Below the pieces are notes generated by a model. It was not told the DNA's origin. It worked only from the letters and a program-made list of their open reading frames with translations, and did not search any database. Below are positions 51,233-60,803 of a stretch of 64,000 nt of DNA, piece by piece. The stretch spans positions 248,001 to 312,000 of the forward strand of contig JAHDRW010000008.1 in NCBI GenBank assembly GCA_018433085.1. The letters run 5' to 3'. The position numbers and the translations under genes were made by a program. Numbering within the stretch: the stretch's first letter is position 1; each line of letters starts with the position of its first letter. This DNA is from Deltaproteobacteria bacterium. Its GTDB lineage: Bacteria > Desulfobacterota > Desulfomonilia > UBA1062.

Positions 51233-52600
51233 TTATCCGATATGGCGGCGGAGAAATTTCATGGCCTCGCCCCTCGTCCGGACCACCCCCCTGGCCCGGG
51301 CCTCCTCGACGGTGCGCAGCCATTTCCCCACCTCCGGCCCGGCCCCGGTGCCCAGAACCACGATCACGTCGCTGCCGGAAATCAACGGGTTCTTCTTGTG
51401 CTCCTGATACGTGGTGCGATAGTACTCCCAGGCCCTGGCCACGGTCTGCCGGGGAAGGGTCTCCTGCGTATGCGCCCGGGAGAGGGACAGCAGGAAGGCC
51501 TCGGGGAGCTGCTCCGCTGTATCTTCACAAAACCGGTGGATATCCAGGGAAGAAGGGTCCTGCTGCGCGAGAAACCTCTGAGTGCGCTTCTCCCTGCCCA
51601 GAAGCGAGCGGATCATTCTGGCGGAGCGGGTGGAAAAACGGAGCGAGGAGCAGAAATCCACGGCCCTGTCCTCCATGGAGCGCTCCCGGGTGGATATTCC
51701 GCTCTCCCGGCTCTGGAGATCCCACGATCTCAGATCCTCCAGTCCCAGCAGAAACGCGGCGAGCCTCAGCAGGGCGCCCCGCTGGACACCGTTTTCGGTT
51801 TCCTGTGCCAGAAGGCCGGAGCAACCCGGCATCAGGGCATCGCAGGCATAGACGATCCCGTCCAGCTCCTGACAGGGAGGGATGACCGAGAGAAGGAGGG
51901 AGTGCTGCCGATCGTCGCCATGATCCCGGCCCGGGAAATACGGGGCGAACAGGATGGGAACCAGGGCATTCCAGGTGAGCAGCCGGAAGAAGTCGGCCCC
52001 GTGAACGCTGCGCAGCGCCTGGACGAACTCCTGCTTGATGCGCTCGCCGGAAACCCCTCCGAGCCTCCCGGCATGCCTTCTGATCATCCGGGAGGATTCC
52101 TCGTGCACGGCGAAATTAAGCGTCACGGAAAACCTTATGGCCCGCAGGCTTCGCAACGGATCGTTCAGCAGGTTTTCCTCAGAGACGATCCTGATCATCC
52201 CGCGGGAGAGGTCGTGGAGCCCGTCCAGGGGATCGATGAGCCTGTGGCGGGATATATCATACGCCATGGCATTGATGGTGAGATCCCGGGCTCTCAGGTC
52301 TTCTTCGATGCTCAGGCCCTTGGGCGCGGAAAGGTCGATGCTCGCGCCTGAGGACTTCAGGGCGATCCGCATGACCCCCCGCCGTTCGTCCATCCAGAAC
52401 GGTCTGGAGCCAAGGCGCTCGGCGATACTTCCGGCCAGATCCGTAACCGGCGCATAGGTGACGAGATCGAAGTCCAGAGGAACCCTGCCCAGGAGCATGT
52501 CCCGGATGCATCCCCCCACGAGGTAGGTCCTCTCCGGGAGGAGGTCTTCGATTTGCTTTAAGGTCTCATTGCTTGAGACGGTTCTCGACAGATCGTGCAT
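51233..52600 (-). CDS. tRNA nucleotidyltransferase / poly(A) polymerase family protein
   Basis: A 455-residue class II nucleotidyltransferase. The head domain has YLVGGCIRDMLLG and the metal-binding DFD; RRGVMRIA and DLRARDLTINAMAY are the next conserved blocks, with NDPLRSLRAIRF following. Sequence by eye does not separate CCA-adding enzyme from poly(A) polymerase or split A-/CC-adding enzymes. The ATG at 52600 lies within the end of hisD (35-base overlap). Confidence 0.85.
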   Translation of the reverse strand: MHDLSRTVSSNETLKQIEDLLPERTYLVGGCIRDMLLGRVPLDFDLVTYAPVTDLAGSIAERLGSRPFWMDERRGVMRIALKSSGASIDLSAPKGLSIEEDLRARDLTINAMAYDISRHRLIDPLDGLHDLSRGMIRIVSEENLLNDPLRSLRAIRFSVTLNFAVHEESSRMIRRHAGRLGGVSGERIKQEFVQALRSVHGADFFRLLTWNALVPILFAPYFPGRDHGDDRQHSLLLSVIPPCQELDGIVYACDALMPGCSGLLAQETENGVQRGALLRLAAFLLGLEDLRSWDLQSRESGISTRERSMEDRAVDFCSSLRFSTRSARMIRSLLGREKRTQRFLAQQDPSSLDIHRFCEDTAEQLPEAFLLSLSRAHTQETLPRQTVARAWEYYRTTYQEHKKNPLISGSDVIVVLGTGAGPEVGKWLRTVEEARARGVVRTRGEAMKFLRRHIG

Positions 52601-53855
52601 GAGCCTCCAGCCCTTCCGCCCGTGCGATCTGAACGGCCAGCGTGCCGAGCTCCCGGACAGCGCGCTCGGGTGCATAGAGGATCGATGACCTCTTGAGAAA
52701 GTCATGGACCCCCAGAGGGGAGGAGAATCTGGCCGTGGAGCCGGTGGGGAGGGTGTGATTGGGCCCGGCGATGTAGTCCCCCATCGCCTCCGGTGTATGG
52801 TACCCCAGGAATATGGCGCCTGCGTTCCGGACCTTGCCCAGATGATCGAACGCATCCGTCACCATGAGCTCCAGATGTTCGGGCGCCACCGCATTGGCAA
52901 CGGCGAACGCCTCATCGAGATCTCTCGTGACCACGCACAGGCTGTGCTCTCCCAGGGACACCTCCAGTACCTCCCTTCGGGGAAGGGATCGTGCCAGGGA
53001 GTCCATTTTCCCCATGACGGCACGGGCCAGCTCCTCGCGGGGTGTGACCAGGATGGCCGATGCCGAGGGATCGTGCTCGGCCTGCGAAAGGAGGTCCATG
53101 GCCACGATATCGGGATCGGCCCCGCCATCGGCGATGACGAGAATCTCCGAGGGGCCGGCAAAGGCATCGATCCCCACCCGGCCCTGGACGAGCCTCTTTG
53201 CATGGGCAACATAGATGTTCCCGGGGCCCACGATCTTGTCGACCCGGGGAACGGCGGCGGTGCCGAATGTCAATGCCGCCACGGCCTGGGCGCCTCCGAT
53301 CCGGTAGATTCTCTGTACCCCGGCGATGTGCGCGGCCGTGAGGAGGACGTCGCTCACCACGCCCCCCGGCGTGGGGGAAACCACCACGACCTCTTCCACG
53401 CCCGCGATCTTCGCGGGAATGACGTTCATCAGAAGGGTGGACGGGAACGCATTTCTCCCCCCCGGCACATAGACACCCACGCTGCTCAGGGGCGTGATCT
53501 TCTGGCCGAGGATCATGCCGCTTTCTTCGGTGGTGATCCAGGAGCGCTCCATCTGCCGGGAGTGAAAGGACTCGATCCGGGAGGCAGCGGTGCTCAGCGC
53601 CGAAAAGAGGGCCCTGTCGATCCGGGACGGCGCCTGTTCGATCTCTTCGTGCGCGATCACGAATCCCCCGGCAGAGGGATCGAACCCGTCGAATCTCAGC
53701 GTGTACTCGGCCAGCGCGGCGTCCCCGCGGCTGCGGACGTCATTGATAATCGCCCGGACCGCATCATCCACCTCACGGGGGGTGCCCGTCATCCGGTCCA
53801 GGATGCCTGCGAGCGTGTCCCGCCACCCCGGTAGATTCGTCGAGAGCAGCTCCAT
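52566..53855 (-). CDS. hisD: histidinol dehydrogenase
   Basis: A 429-residue zinc enzyme catalysing the last two oxidations of histidine synthesis. PLSSVGVYVPGG, IYRIGGAQAVAALTFGT, IVGPGNIYVAHAK, and SQAEHDPSA with AGPNHTLPTG (catalytic and zinc residues) are all present. Other his genes are absent around it; here it is embedded between murA and the nucleotidyltransferase. The ATG at 53855 shares a base with the murA stop codon, so translation is coupled. Confidence 0.95.
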   Translation of the reverse strand: MELLSTNLPGWRDTLAGILDRMTGTPREVDDAVRAIINDVRSRGDAALAEYTLRFDGFDPSAGGFVIAHEEIEQAPSRIDRALFSALSTAASRIESFHSRQMERSWITTEESGMILGQKITPLSSVGVYVPGGRNAFPSTLLMNVIPAKIAGVEEVVVVSPTPGGVVSDVLLTAAHIAGVQRIYRIGGAQAVAALTFGTAAVPRVDKIVGPGNIYVAHAKRLVQGRVGIDAFAGPSEILVIADGGADPDIVAMDLLSQAEHDPSASAILVTPREELARAVMGKMDSLARSLPRREVLEVSLGEHSLCVVTRDLDEAFAVANAVAPEHLELMVTDAFDHLGKVRNAGAIFLGYHTPEAMGDYIAGPNHTLPTGSTARFSSPLGVHDFLKRSSILYAPERAVRELGTLAVQIARAEGLEAHARSVENRLKQ

Positions 53856-55123
53856 CACAGATCCCCCTTTTCCCTCATAACCTGGGCACCGAGATCTGCC
53901 AGCTTCACGTCCAGGCATTCATATCCCCGGTCCAGATGATAGATCCTCCTGATCTCGGTATATCCCCTGGCGTTGAGCGCAGCAAGCACCAGGCTCGCCG
54001 ACGCCCTCAGGTCAGTTGCCATGACGGAAGCGCCCTGGAACCGGTCCACTCCCTGCACGATAACGGTGCTTCCCGCTTCCTGGAGCTCGGCGCCCATGCG
54101 CACCAGCTCCGGAACGTGCATGAACCGGTTCTCGAAGATGTTCTCCGTGATGCGGGAAACCCCATTTGCCACGCATGCCAGGGCCATGATCTGGGCCTGC
54201 ATGTCCGTGGGAAAACCGGGGAAGGGCACGGTCTCCACGTGTGCCGGCAGCAGCTCGCCGGTGCCGTCCACCAGCAACCCTCCATCCGGCTGCTCATGAA
54301 TGGAAACTCCCATCTCAACCAGCTTCTCGATCACGGCCACCAGGTGGTCCGCCCGATGATTTCTCAAGACTATCCGGCCTTTCGTGATGGCGCCCGCCAC
54401 AAGCAGGGTGCCGGTTTCTATCCGGTCCGGGATGATCCGGTAATTCGTTCCGGAAAGGGATTTGACCCCCTCGATGGTGAGCGTGCTCTCTCCCGCACCC
54501 TCGATGCACGCCCCCATGGCATTGAGCGCGTGGGCCAGGTCCACCACCTCGGGCTCCTTGGCCGCGCCCTGGATAATCGTGGTGCCTTCCGCAAGAGCTG
54601 CCGCCATGAGGATGTTCTCGGTGCCGCCAACCGTGGTGTTGTCGAAGACGATGGTGGCTCCCTTGAGACGTCCGTTCGTCCTGGCCATGACATATCCGTG
54701 GGAGAGATTGATCTCCGCTCCCATCCTGGCCAGGGCCTTGAGGTGCATGTCGATGGGCCTGACCCCGATGGCGCACCCGCCCGGAAGAGAGACCTTTGCC
54801 CTCCCGAATTTGGCCAGGAGCGGCCCGAGTACCAGAATAGATGCCCTCATGCTCTTGACGAGGTCGTAGGGGGCCTCGCACGAACGGATCCCCGCCGGAT
54901 CGATCTCGACAGTGTCGTCTTCGGTTCTCTGAACCCTCATCCCCAGGGTGGAGAGAACATCGCCCATGGTCTTGATGTCTCGGAGCTTCGGCACGTTGGT
55001 ATAGGTGCAGGGCCCGTCCGCCAGGATGGAAGAGCACAAGACGGGCAGCGACGCATTCTTCGATCCCGACACGCTCACCTCTCCCTGCAAGGGGGTGCCT
55101 CCGCAGATGATGAACTTATCCAT
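53855..55123 (-). CDS. murA: UDP-N-acetylglucosamine 1-carboxyvinyltransferase
   Basis: A 422-residue enzyme for the first committed peptidoglycan step. The catalytic cysteine is Cys117 in SLPGGCAIGVRPIDMH, so the protein should be of the fosfomycin-sensitive type. KNASLPVL near the N-terminus holds the substrate-binding Lys-Asn. GVSRITENIFENRFMH is the late signature. It overlaps prmC by eight bases and hisD by one. Confidence 0.96.
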   Translation of the reverse strand: MDKFIICGGTPLQGEVSVSGSKNASLPVLCSSILADGPCTYTNVPKLRDIKTMGDVLSTLGMRVQRTEDDTVEIDPAGIRSCEAPYDLVKSMRASILVLGPLLAKFGRAKVSLPGGCAIGVRPIDMHLKALARMGAEINLSHGYVMARTNGRLKGATIVFDNTTVGGTENILMAAALAEGTTIIQGAAKEPEVVDLAHALNAMGACIEGAGESTLTIEGVKSLSGTNYRIIPDRIETGTLLVAGAITKGRIVLRNHRADHLVAVIEKLVEMGVSIHEQPDGGLLVDGTGELLPAHVETVPFPGFPTDMQAQIMALACVANGVSRITENIFENRFMHVPELVRMGAELQEAGSTVIVQGVDRFQGASVMATDLRASASLVLAALNARGYTEIRRIYHLDRGYECLDVKLADLGAQVMREKGDL

Positions 55124-55967
55124 TGCCCCTCTCCACTATCACGGTCCGGTCGATCCCGGACAGGTCCCTAACCCATTGGAGCTGCTTGAGTCCCCTGTTT
55201 CCCCGTATCATCCGCTCCACCTCTTGCCTCTGGTCATACCCTGTTTCCAGAATGAGCTTTCCGCCCGGCGCCAGATGCCTGTGCACCACGGCCAGAATTT
55301 CTCTTATTACATCGAGACCGTCATTGCCAGCAAAAAGGGCCCCCTTGGGCTCGAAGCGCATGACCTCCTCCTGGAGCCTGCCGGCATCGGCCAGGGCGAT
55401 ATAGGGGGGGTTCGCGACGATAACCGAAAACTCCTCGGAAAGGGCATGGAAATCGGCTCCCAGGAAGAGATGGAGCCTTGAAGATACGTCGTGGAGACGC
55501 GCGTTCTCCCTGGCCGTTGCCAGGGCTTTCCCGCTGGTGTCGTTTCCGAATCCGACGAGATCCGGCCTGTCCAGGAGGATGGAGACGATCACCGCACCCG
55601 AGCCCACGCCCATCTCGAAGACCGCACCGCCTGAAGGCGCCAGCTCGATCGCCTTTTCCACGAGTATTTCCGTCTCGCCGCGGGGAATGAGGACATCGGG
55701 ATTCACCAGGAAGGCGTGGGAATAAAATTCCTTGCGGCCGAGGATGTACGCCACGGGCTCCCGTCCGGATCGCCTTTTCAGAAGGACGCGGTACGCTGAG
55801 AGCTCATCGGCCAAAAGGGGCCTGTCCATGTCGAGATAGAGCTGTATCCTCTCCTTGCCCAGCGCATGAGACAGGAGAACCTCTGCATCCAGCCGTGGGG
55901 TGTCGACGCCCTTATCCTCGAGATATCCCTTTGCCCAGGCGAGAACCGACCGTATGGTCCATGTCAC
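55116..55967 (-). CDS. prmC: peptide chain release factor N5-glutamine methyltransferase
   Basis: A 283-residue AdoMet methyltransferase modifying the GGQ glutamine of release factors. The NPPY catalytic motif is at residues 186-189 (VIVANPPYIA); the SAM motif is FEMGVGSGAV. LIPRGETE is the usual central block. It starts three bases after prfA, its substrate, the widely conserved prfA-prmC pair. Confidence 0.93.
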   Translation of the reverse strand: MTWTIRSVLAWAKGYLEDKGVDTPRLDAEVLLSHALGKERIQLYLDMDRPLLADELSAYRVLLKRRSGREPVAYILGRKEFYSHAFLVNPDVLIPRGETEILVEKAIELAPSGGAVFEMGVGSGAVIVSILLDRPDLVGFGNDTSGKALATARENARLHDVSSRLHLFLGADFHALSEEFSVIVANPPYIALADAGRLQEEVMRFEPKGALFAGNDGLDVIREILAVVHRHLAPGGKLILETGYDQRQEVERMIRGNRGLKQLQWVRDLSGIDRTVIVERGNG

Positions 55968-55970
55968 GCC

Positions 55971-57038
55971 TTAGCTCCCGGTGTGGTTCAGAGCCTCTGC
56001 CTGGTAATGGGCGGTGAGCTCGTCCACGAGCTCGTCGACGTTTCCTTCGAGGATCTGAGGAAGCTTGTGCAGGGTCAGGTTGATCCGGTGGTCGGTTACC
56101 CGTCCCTGGGGGAAATTATAGGTCCGGATCCGCTCGCTCCGGTCTCCGGTCCCCACCTGCAGCCGCCTCTGGGATGCGATCTCCTCGGCCTGATCTTCCT
56201 GGTATTTCTGGAGGAGTCTGGACCTGAGCACCCGCATGGCCTTGGCCTTATTTTTGTGCTGGGACTTCTCGTCCTGGCAGGAGACCACGATCCCGGTGGG
56301 GACGTGGGTGATGCGCACCGCGGATTCGGTCTTGTTGACGTGCTGGCCGCCGGCGCCTGACGACCGGTAGGTGTCGATTCGCAGATCCTGCGGATCGACA
56401 TCGACATCGACCTCCTCGGCCTCGGGCAGCACCGCGACCGTGACCGCCGAGGTGTGGATCCTGCCGCTTGCCTCGGTGGCTGGAACCCGCTGCACCCGGT
56501 GGACACCGCTCTCGTACTTGAGGCGGGAATAGGCGCCGCGGCCGGTGATCGCTGCGACAACCTCCTTGATCCCGCCGATGCCGGTCTCATTGATGCTCAG
56601 GAGCTCGACCCGCCAGTTTCTCTCTTCCGCATACCGGGTGTACATCCGGAAGAGATCGGCGGCGAACAGGCCCGCCTCCTCTCCCCCGGTGCCGGCCCTG
56701 ATCTCCAGGATCACGTCCTTTTCGTCCAGGGGGTCTTTGGGGATCATGAGGGTTTTCAGGGTATGCTCGAGCTCATCCTTGCTTTCTCTTAAAGTGGCAA
56801 GCTCTTCCCGCACCAGGGTCTTGATCTCGGGGTCCGGATCGTCGAGCATGGACTCGTGCCCGCTGATTTCCTCATTGACCTCTTTCAAACGCTGGTAAGG
56901 AACCATGAGCTCTTCGAGGTTGGCTTGTTCCCGTGCAAGCGCGGTATACCGGGAGTGGTTCTGAATGACCTTGGGGTCGGACAGGAGATCGGAGAGCTCG
57001 TGGTAGCGCGCCTCGATCTCCTTGATTTTTTCCTGCAT
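55971..57038 (-). CDS. prfA: peptide chain release factor 1
   Basis: A 355-residue RF1. The GGQ tripeptide at 230-232 lies in [20 protein letters not shown], and [20 protein letters not shown] is the standard central block. It recognises UAA and UAG; the codon-reading tripeptide region around residues 180-200 ([15 protein letters not shown]) is RF1-like. It lies 18 bases after rpmE in the rho-rpmE-prfA-prmC-murA-hisD run. Confidence 0.96.
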   Translation of the reverse strand: MQEKIKEIEARYHELSDLLSDPKVIQNHSRYTALAREQANLEELMVPYQRLKEVNEEISGHESMLDDPDPEIKTLVREELATLRESKDELEHTLKTLMIPKDPLDEKDVILEIRAGTGGEEAGLFAADLFRMYTRYAEERNWRVELLSINETGIGGIKEVVAAITGRGAYSRLKYESGVHRVQRVPATEASGRIHTSAVTVAVLPEAEEVDVDVDPQDLRIDTYRSSGAGGQHVNKTESAVRITHVPTGIVVSCQDEKSQHKNKAKAMRVLRSRLLQKYQEDQAEEIASQRRLQVGTGDRSERIRTYNFPQGRVTDHRINLTLHKLPQILEGNVDELVDELTAHYQAEALNHTGS

Positions 57039-57056
57039 ACTGATGGTTCGCTGCTC

Positions 57057-57278
57057 TTACTTTTTCTCCGCCTTGTTGAGGTAATCTCCGTATTTTCTCC
57101 TGAACAGTTCCGCCTTCCCTGCGGTGTTGGTCAGTCTCTGCTGCCCGGTGTAGAAGGGATGGCAGGCGCTGCATATTTCCACTCTGATGTCCTTTTTGGT
57201 GGAACGCGTCTTGAAACTGTTGCCGCATGCGCAGGTAACCGTTGTTTCGTGATATTCCGGGTGGATATCCTTTTTCAT
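57057..57278 (-). CDS. rpmE: 50S ribosomal protein L31, zinc-binding type
   Basis: A 73-residue L31. Zinc ligands are C16 and C18 (TCACGN) with C37 and C40 ([14 protein letters not shown]). This is the zinc (C+) form, normally replaced by a zinc-free paralogue under zinc shortage. It lies 12 bases after rho, as in many bacteria. Confidence 0.97.
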   Translation of the reverse strand: MKKDIHPEYHETTVTCACGNSFKTRSTKKDIRVEICSACHPFYTGQQRLTNTAGKAELFRRKYGDYLNKAEKK

Positions 57279-57290
57279 CGTTCGTTACTC

Positions 57291-58538
57291 CTATTTGTTC
57301 ATTGACTCCAGGAAGTCGGCATTATTATCCGTCTTTGATAATTTGTCCAGCAAAAATTCAATGCTGTCTACAGGATTTAAGGGGCTCAGGAGCTTCCGCA
57401 AGATCCAGATGCGGTCCAGCTGCTCCTTGGGGAGTAGAAGCTCCTCTTTGCGTGTGCCCGACTTGGAAATGTCGACCGCGGGGAACACCCTTCGCTCCAT
57501 GATGGACCGATCGAGATGGATCTCCATGTTGCCGGTCCCCTTGAACTCTTCGTAGATGACCTCGTCCATGCGCGAGCCCGTGTCGATCAGGGCCGTTGCG
57601 ATGATAGTGATGCTCCCGCCCTCTTCGATGTTCCGGGCGGCCCCGAAAAACCGCTTCGGTTTCTGAAGGGCATTGGCGTCGATCCCGCCGGAAAGAAGCT
57701 TTCCCGAAGGCGGGCAGACCGTGTTATGGGCACGGGCCAGCCTGGTAAGCGAATCCAGGAGGATGACCACGTCGCGTTTGTACTCCACCAGGCGCTTCGC
57801 CTTTTCCATCACCATCCGGGCGACCTGAACGTGCCGGGAAGCGGGTTCGTCGAAGGTGGACGCCACCACCTCGCCGTTCACCGAACGCTGCATGTCGGTC
57901 ACCTCTTCGGGCCGCTCGTCGATGAGCAGGACCATGAGAACCACCTCGGGGTGGTTGGAGGTGATGCTGTTGGCGATGTTCTGAAGCATCATGGTCTTTC
58001 CGGCCTTGGGAGGCGACACGATGATCCCCCGCTGGCCCTTGCCGATGGGTGACAGCAGGTCCAGCGTGCGGCCGGTCAGATTGTCGTGCGCGGTCTCCAG
58101 GGTAAACTTCTCCATGGGGTACAGCGGCGTCAGGTTGTCGAAGGGCACCCGGTGCTTGGCCTCGTCGGAGTCCTCGCTGTTTATGGTCTCCAGCTTGAGC
58201 AGGGCGAAATACCGTTCGTTGTCCTTTGGCGGACGGATCTGTCCCCGCACCTCGTCGCCGTTCTTGAGATTGAACTTACGGTTCTGGGACGGAGACACAT
58301 ATATGTCGTCTGGACCGGGAAGGTAGCTGTAGTCGGCTGAGCGCAGGAACCCGAACCCGTCCGGGAGTATCTCCAGCGTGCCCTGCCCGGAAATATAGAT
58401 GTCCTTTTCCGACTGGGCCTGGAGAATGGCAAAGATCAGCTCCTGCCTGGTCATGGTGGCAGAACCCTCGATATCAAGCGCGTTTGCGGCTTCAAGAAGT
58501 TCTTTGGGCTCCACCTTCTTCAAGTCTTCTAAATGCAT
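57291..58538 (-). CDS. rho: transcription termination factor Rho
   Basis: A 415-residue hexameric RNA helicase. The N-terminus has the helix-bundle ([16 protein letters not shown]) and the OB-type RNA-binding domain ([19 protein letters not shown]). Walker A is SPPKAGKTM, with [14 protein letters not shown] and [17 protein letters not shown] following. The ATG at 58538 is preceded by AAAGGAT; a longer reading frame upstream is not Rho-like. Confidence 0.96.
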   Translation of the reverse strand: MHLEDLKKVEPKELLEAANALDIEGSATMTRQELIFAILQAQSEKDIYISGQGTLEILPDGFGFLRSADYSYLPGPDDIYVSPSQNRKFNLKNGDEVRGQIRPPKDNERYFALLKLETINSEDSDEAKHRVPFDNLTPLYPMEKFTLETAHDNLTGRTLDLLSPIGKGQRGIIVSPPKAGKTMMLQNIANSITSNHPEVVLMVLLIDERPEEVTDMQRSVNGEVVASTFDEPASRHVQVARMVMEKAKRLVEYKRDVVILLDSLTRLARAHNTVCPPSGKLLSGGIDANALQKPKRFFGAARNIEEGGSITIIATALIDTGSRMDEVIYEEFKGTGNMEIHLDRSIMERRVFPAVDISKSGTRKEELLLPKEQLDRIWILRKLLSPLNPVDSIEFLLDKLSKTDNNADFLESMNK

Positions 58539-58606
58539 ATCAGTATCCTTTCGGCTATTTGAGTGATGTGATGCGAAATAGTGAAGAAGCACTACAAACA
58601 GTTTGG

Positions 58607-58643
58607 TACAGTCTGAACTAAATGAATCGATAAATAATGTCAA
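58607..58643 (-). promoter_or_regulatory. possible rho promoter
   Basis: On the minus strand a perfect TTGACA (58643-58638) lies just past the fadBA terminator. The expected -10 place, 17 bases on, reads TAGTTC, a poor match. Position between terminator and rho favours a real promoter. Confidence 0.35.
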
Positions 58644-58647
58644 GGAG

Positions 58648-58697
58648 AAAAAAAGCGGGAAAAAGCTATCCAGACCTGCGATTTCCCGCTTTTTTTC
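58648..58697. terminator. bidirectional Rho-independent terminator after the fadBA operon
   Basis: AGCGGGAAA (58654-58662) pairs with TTTCCCGCT (58682-58690). The stem is flanked by an A run on the left and a T run on the right, so it can end transcription in both directions. It starts 16 bases after the stop codon at 58713. Confidence 0.85.
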
Positions 58698-58712
58698 GTC
58701 AATTGTGAATCC

Positions 58713-60791
58713 TTATTCTTTTTCGAGCAGGCCCTGGGGATGGAACTTCCTGCCACAGGCCTTCTCCGAGTAGCCCATCTGATCGAGGTACGGGGTGATG
58801 CCGCCCATGAAGAACGGCCAGCCGGCACCCATGATCACGCCGGTGTCCACGTCCTTCGGACTCGCGACCACGCCCTCTTTCAGGATAAGATCGACCTCCT
58901 GGGCCACCCTCATGAGCACGCGGTCCTTGATCTCCTGATCGGTGAAGCTCTTGTCGCCCTGGGGCCAGCCCTGCTTGATCTCGGGATCCACATCGATGCC
59001 CGTGTCCGTGAAGGTGAGCAGCTGTTTCTTGCCCTTTGCCACCAGGTTCTTCAGGCCCTCGCTGACCGGAAACCGCTCGGGCCATGCGGCATTGAGCGTC
59101 TCCTGAACGTGCAGAGCGATTGCCGGGCCCACGAGACCGGCCAGGGTGAAGGGCGACATGGGGAATCCAAGGTCCGCCACGGCGTTGTCCACCTGCATGA
59201 AGTCTGCACCTTCGTCGATGCACTGGAAGATGCCGTCCATCCAGGCAAGCAGGATCCGGTTGACCAGGAAGGCCGGGGCGTTCTTCACGAGCACCGGGGT
59301 CTTCTTGATCCGCTTGGCGACGTCGAAGGCCGTGGCAAGGACCACTTCACTGGTCTTTTCCGCCTTGATGATTTCAACCAGCGGAAGCACCGCGATGGGG
59401 TTGAAGAAGTGGAAGCCCACCACACGGGAGGGATCCTTGAGGAACTTGGCCATCTCCGAGATGTCCAGGGAAGAGGTGTTGGTGAGGAACAGGCACTCGG
59501 GCTTGCAGACCTCTTCGAGCTCGCCGAAGACCTTCTGCTTGATGCCGATCTCTTCGAACACCGCCTCGATCACGAAATCGCAGTCTTCGAACCCGTCATA
59601 GGTAACCGTGCCGGTAATGAGCTCCTCGCCCATCCACTTGGCATCGGCTGCGCTCATTCTGCCCTTCTTCGCCCGCTTCCCGAGCTGCTCGCGTACATAG
59701 GCAAGACCCTTGTCCACGAACTCCTGCTTGATGTCCTTCATGACCACGGGGCACTGGAAGCGCTGTGCAAAGAGCAGCGCCATCTGGGATGCCATGAGGC
59801 CGGCGCCGATGACGCCGATCTTGTTGATGCCGTAGCCCTTCACCTCTTTCGGAGGTCTTCCGGGCAGCCTCTTTGCCCTCCTCTGGGTGAGGTCGAAGGA
59901 GTAGACGCTGCTGAGGAACTGGCGGGACTTGATCATGTCGGCCAGGGTCTGGTTCTCCTGCTCGAAGCCCTCGTCCAGCGTCCAGTCCGCCGCGCCCCTG
60001 ATGAGGTCCAGGGCCCGGTAGGGGGCCATGGCGCCGGAATGCACCCTGCCCAGAACGGCGAACTTGGTGTTGTTGTAGAGGTCGTCGCTCATCTTCGGAT
60101 CGACCTTCTTGCGTTCGATCTTCTCTTCGCCCGTGATGATGTTCTCGAGCAGTTTGATGGAGTCGTCCACGAACTCGGCCGGTTCGATGAGCCGGTCGGC
60201 CAGGCCCATCTCGAAGGCCTTCTTGGAGTTGCTCATGGCATTCATGTTCAGCGGGTTGGTGATGATGAGCTGAATGGCAACCTCGGGGCTTGCCAGCTTG
60301 GTGACGAGCTGGGTCCCACCCCATCCGGGCACGAGGCCCAGGAAGCACTCGGGCAGGGCATAGTGGTCACAACCGCCCGGGCTCTTGGAGATGGTGCGGT
60401 AGTCGTGATAGAGCCCCACTTCCACGCCGCCGCCCATGGCCGCGCCGTTGATTGCTGCCAGGGTGGGGATTTTCAGATCCATGATCCGCTTGAAGGAGTT
60501 GTGCCCCATCCTGCCGATCTGCACTGCGTCGTCGCGGGACATGTCGGGGTCCACGCTCATGATGTCCGCACCCACGTTGAAGATAAAGGGCTTGCCCACC
60601 AGGAGCCAGCCTTTCACGTCCGGGTCGCTCTCCACGGTATCCAGGACCTTGTTCAGGGATTCAAAGGCTTCCACGCCCCAGGTATTGGGGACGTTATAGC
60701 TCTGCCCATTGTCCATGGTGACAATGGCGATTTTACCTGCCTTCTTTGATTCGTAGAAATTCAGCTTACATGTCATGATATATTTAGCCAT
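58713..60791 (-). CDS. bifunctional enoyl-CoA hydratase / 3-hydroxyacyl-CoA dehydrogenase (FadB/FadJ type)
   Basis: A 692-residue beta-oxidation enzyme. The crotonase half (~1-250) keeps both catalytic glutamates, in GAAMGGGVEVGL and ALPECFLGLVPGWGGTQ. The dehydrogenase half has the NAD motif IGVIGAGLMASQMA, LTNTSSLDISEM, and the canonical GFHFFNPIAVLPLVEI. PAFLVNRILLAWM follows. It works with the thiolase 12 bases upstream as a trifunctional-type complex that degrades (or runs in reverse to build) acyl-CoA. Confidence 0.93.
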   Translation of the reverse strand: MAKYIMTCKLNFYESKKAGKIAIVTMDNGQSYNVPNTWGVEAFESLNKVLDTVESDPDVKGWLLVGKPFIFNVGADIMSVDPDMSRDDAVQIGRMGHNSFKRIMDLKIPTLAAINGAAMGGGVEVGLYHDYRTISKSPGGCDHYALPECFLGLVPGWGGTQLVTKLASPEVAIQLIITNPLNMNAMSNSKKAFEMGLADRLIEPAEFVDDSIKLLENIITGEEKIERKKVDPKMSDDLYNNTKFAVLGRVHSGAMAPYRALDLIRGAADWTLDEGFEQENQTLADMIKSRQFLSSVYSFDLTQRRAKRLPGRPPKEVKGYGINKIGVIGAGLMASQMALLFAQRFQCPVVMKDIKQEFVDKGLAYVREQLGKRAKKGRMSAADAKWMGEELITGTVTYDGFEDCDFVIEAVFEEIGIKQKVFGELEEVCKPECLFLTNTSSLDISEMAKFLKDPSRVVGFHFFNPIAVLPLVEIIKAEKTSEVVLATAFDVAKRIKKTPVLVKNAPAFLVNRILLAWMDGIFQCIDEGADFMQVDNAVADLGFPMSPFTLAGLVGPAIALHVQETLNAAWPERFPVSEGLKNLVAKGKKQLLTFTDTGIDVDPEIKQGWPQGDKSFTDQEIKDRVLMRVAQEVDLILKEGVVASPKDVDTGVIMGAGWPFFMGGITPYLDQMGYSEKACGRKFHPQGLLEKE

Positions 60792-60803
60792 ATCACCAAC
60801 CTC

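Noticed and set aside
58740-60749. A 669-codon open frame on the plus strand opposite the FadB-type gene
   Set aside because: Antisense shadow of a gene with clear catalytic motifs; no ribosome binding site or domain.
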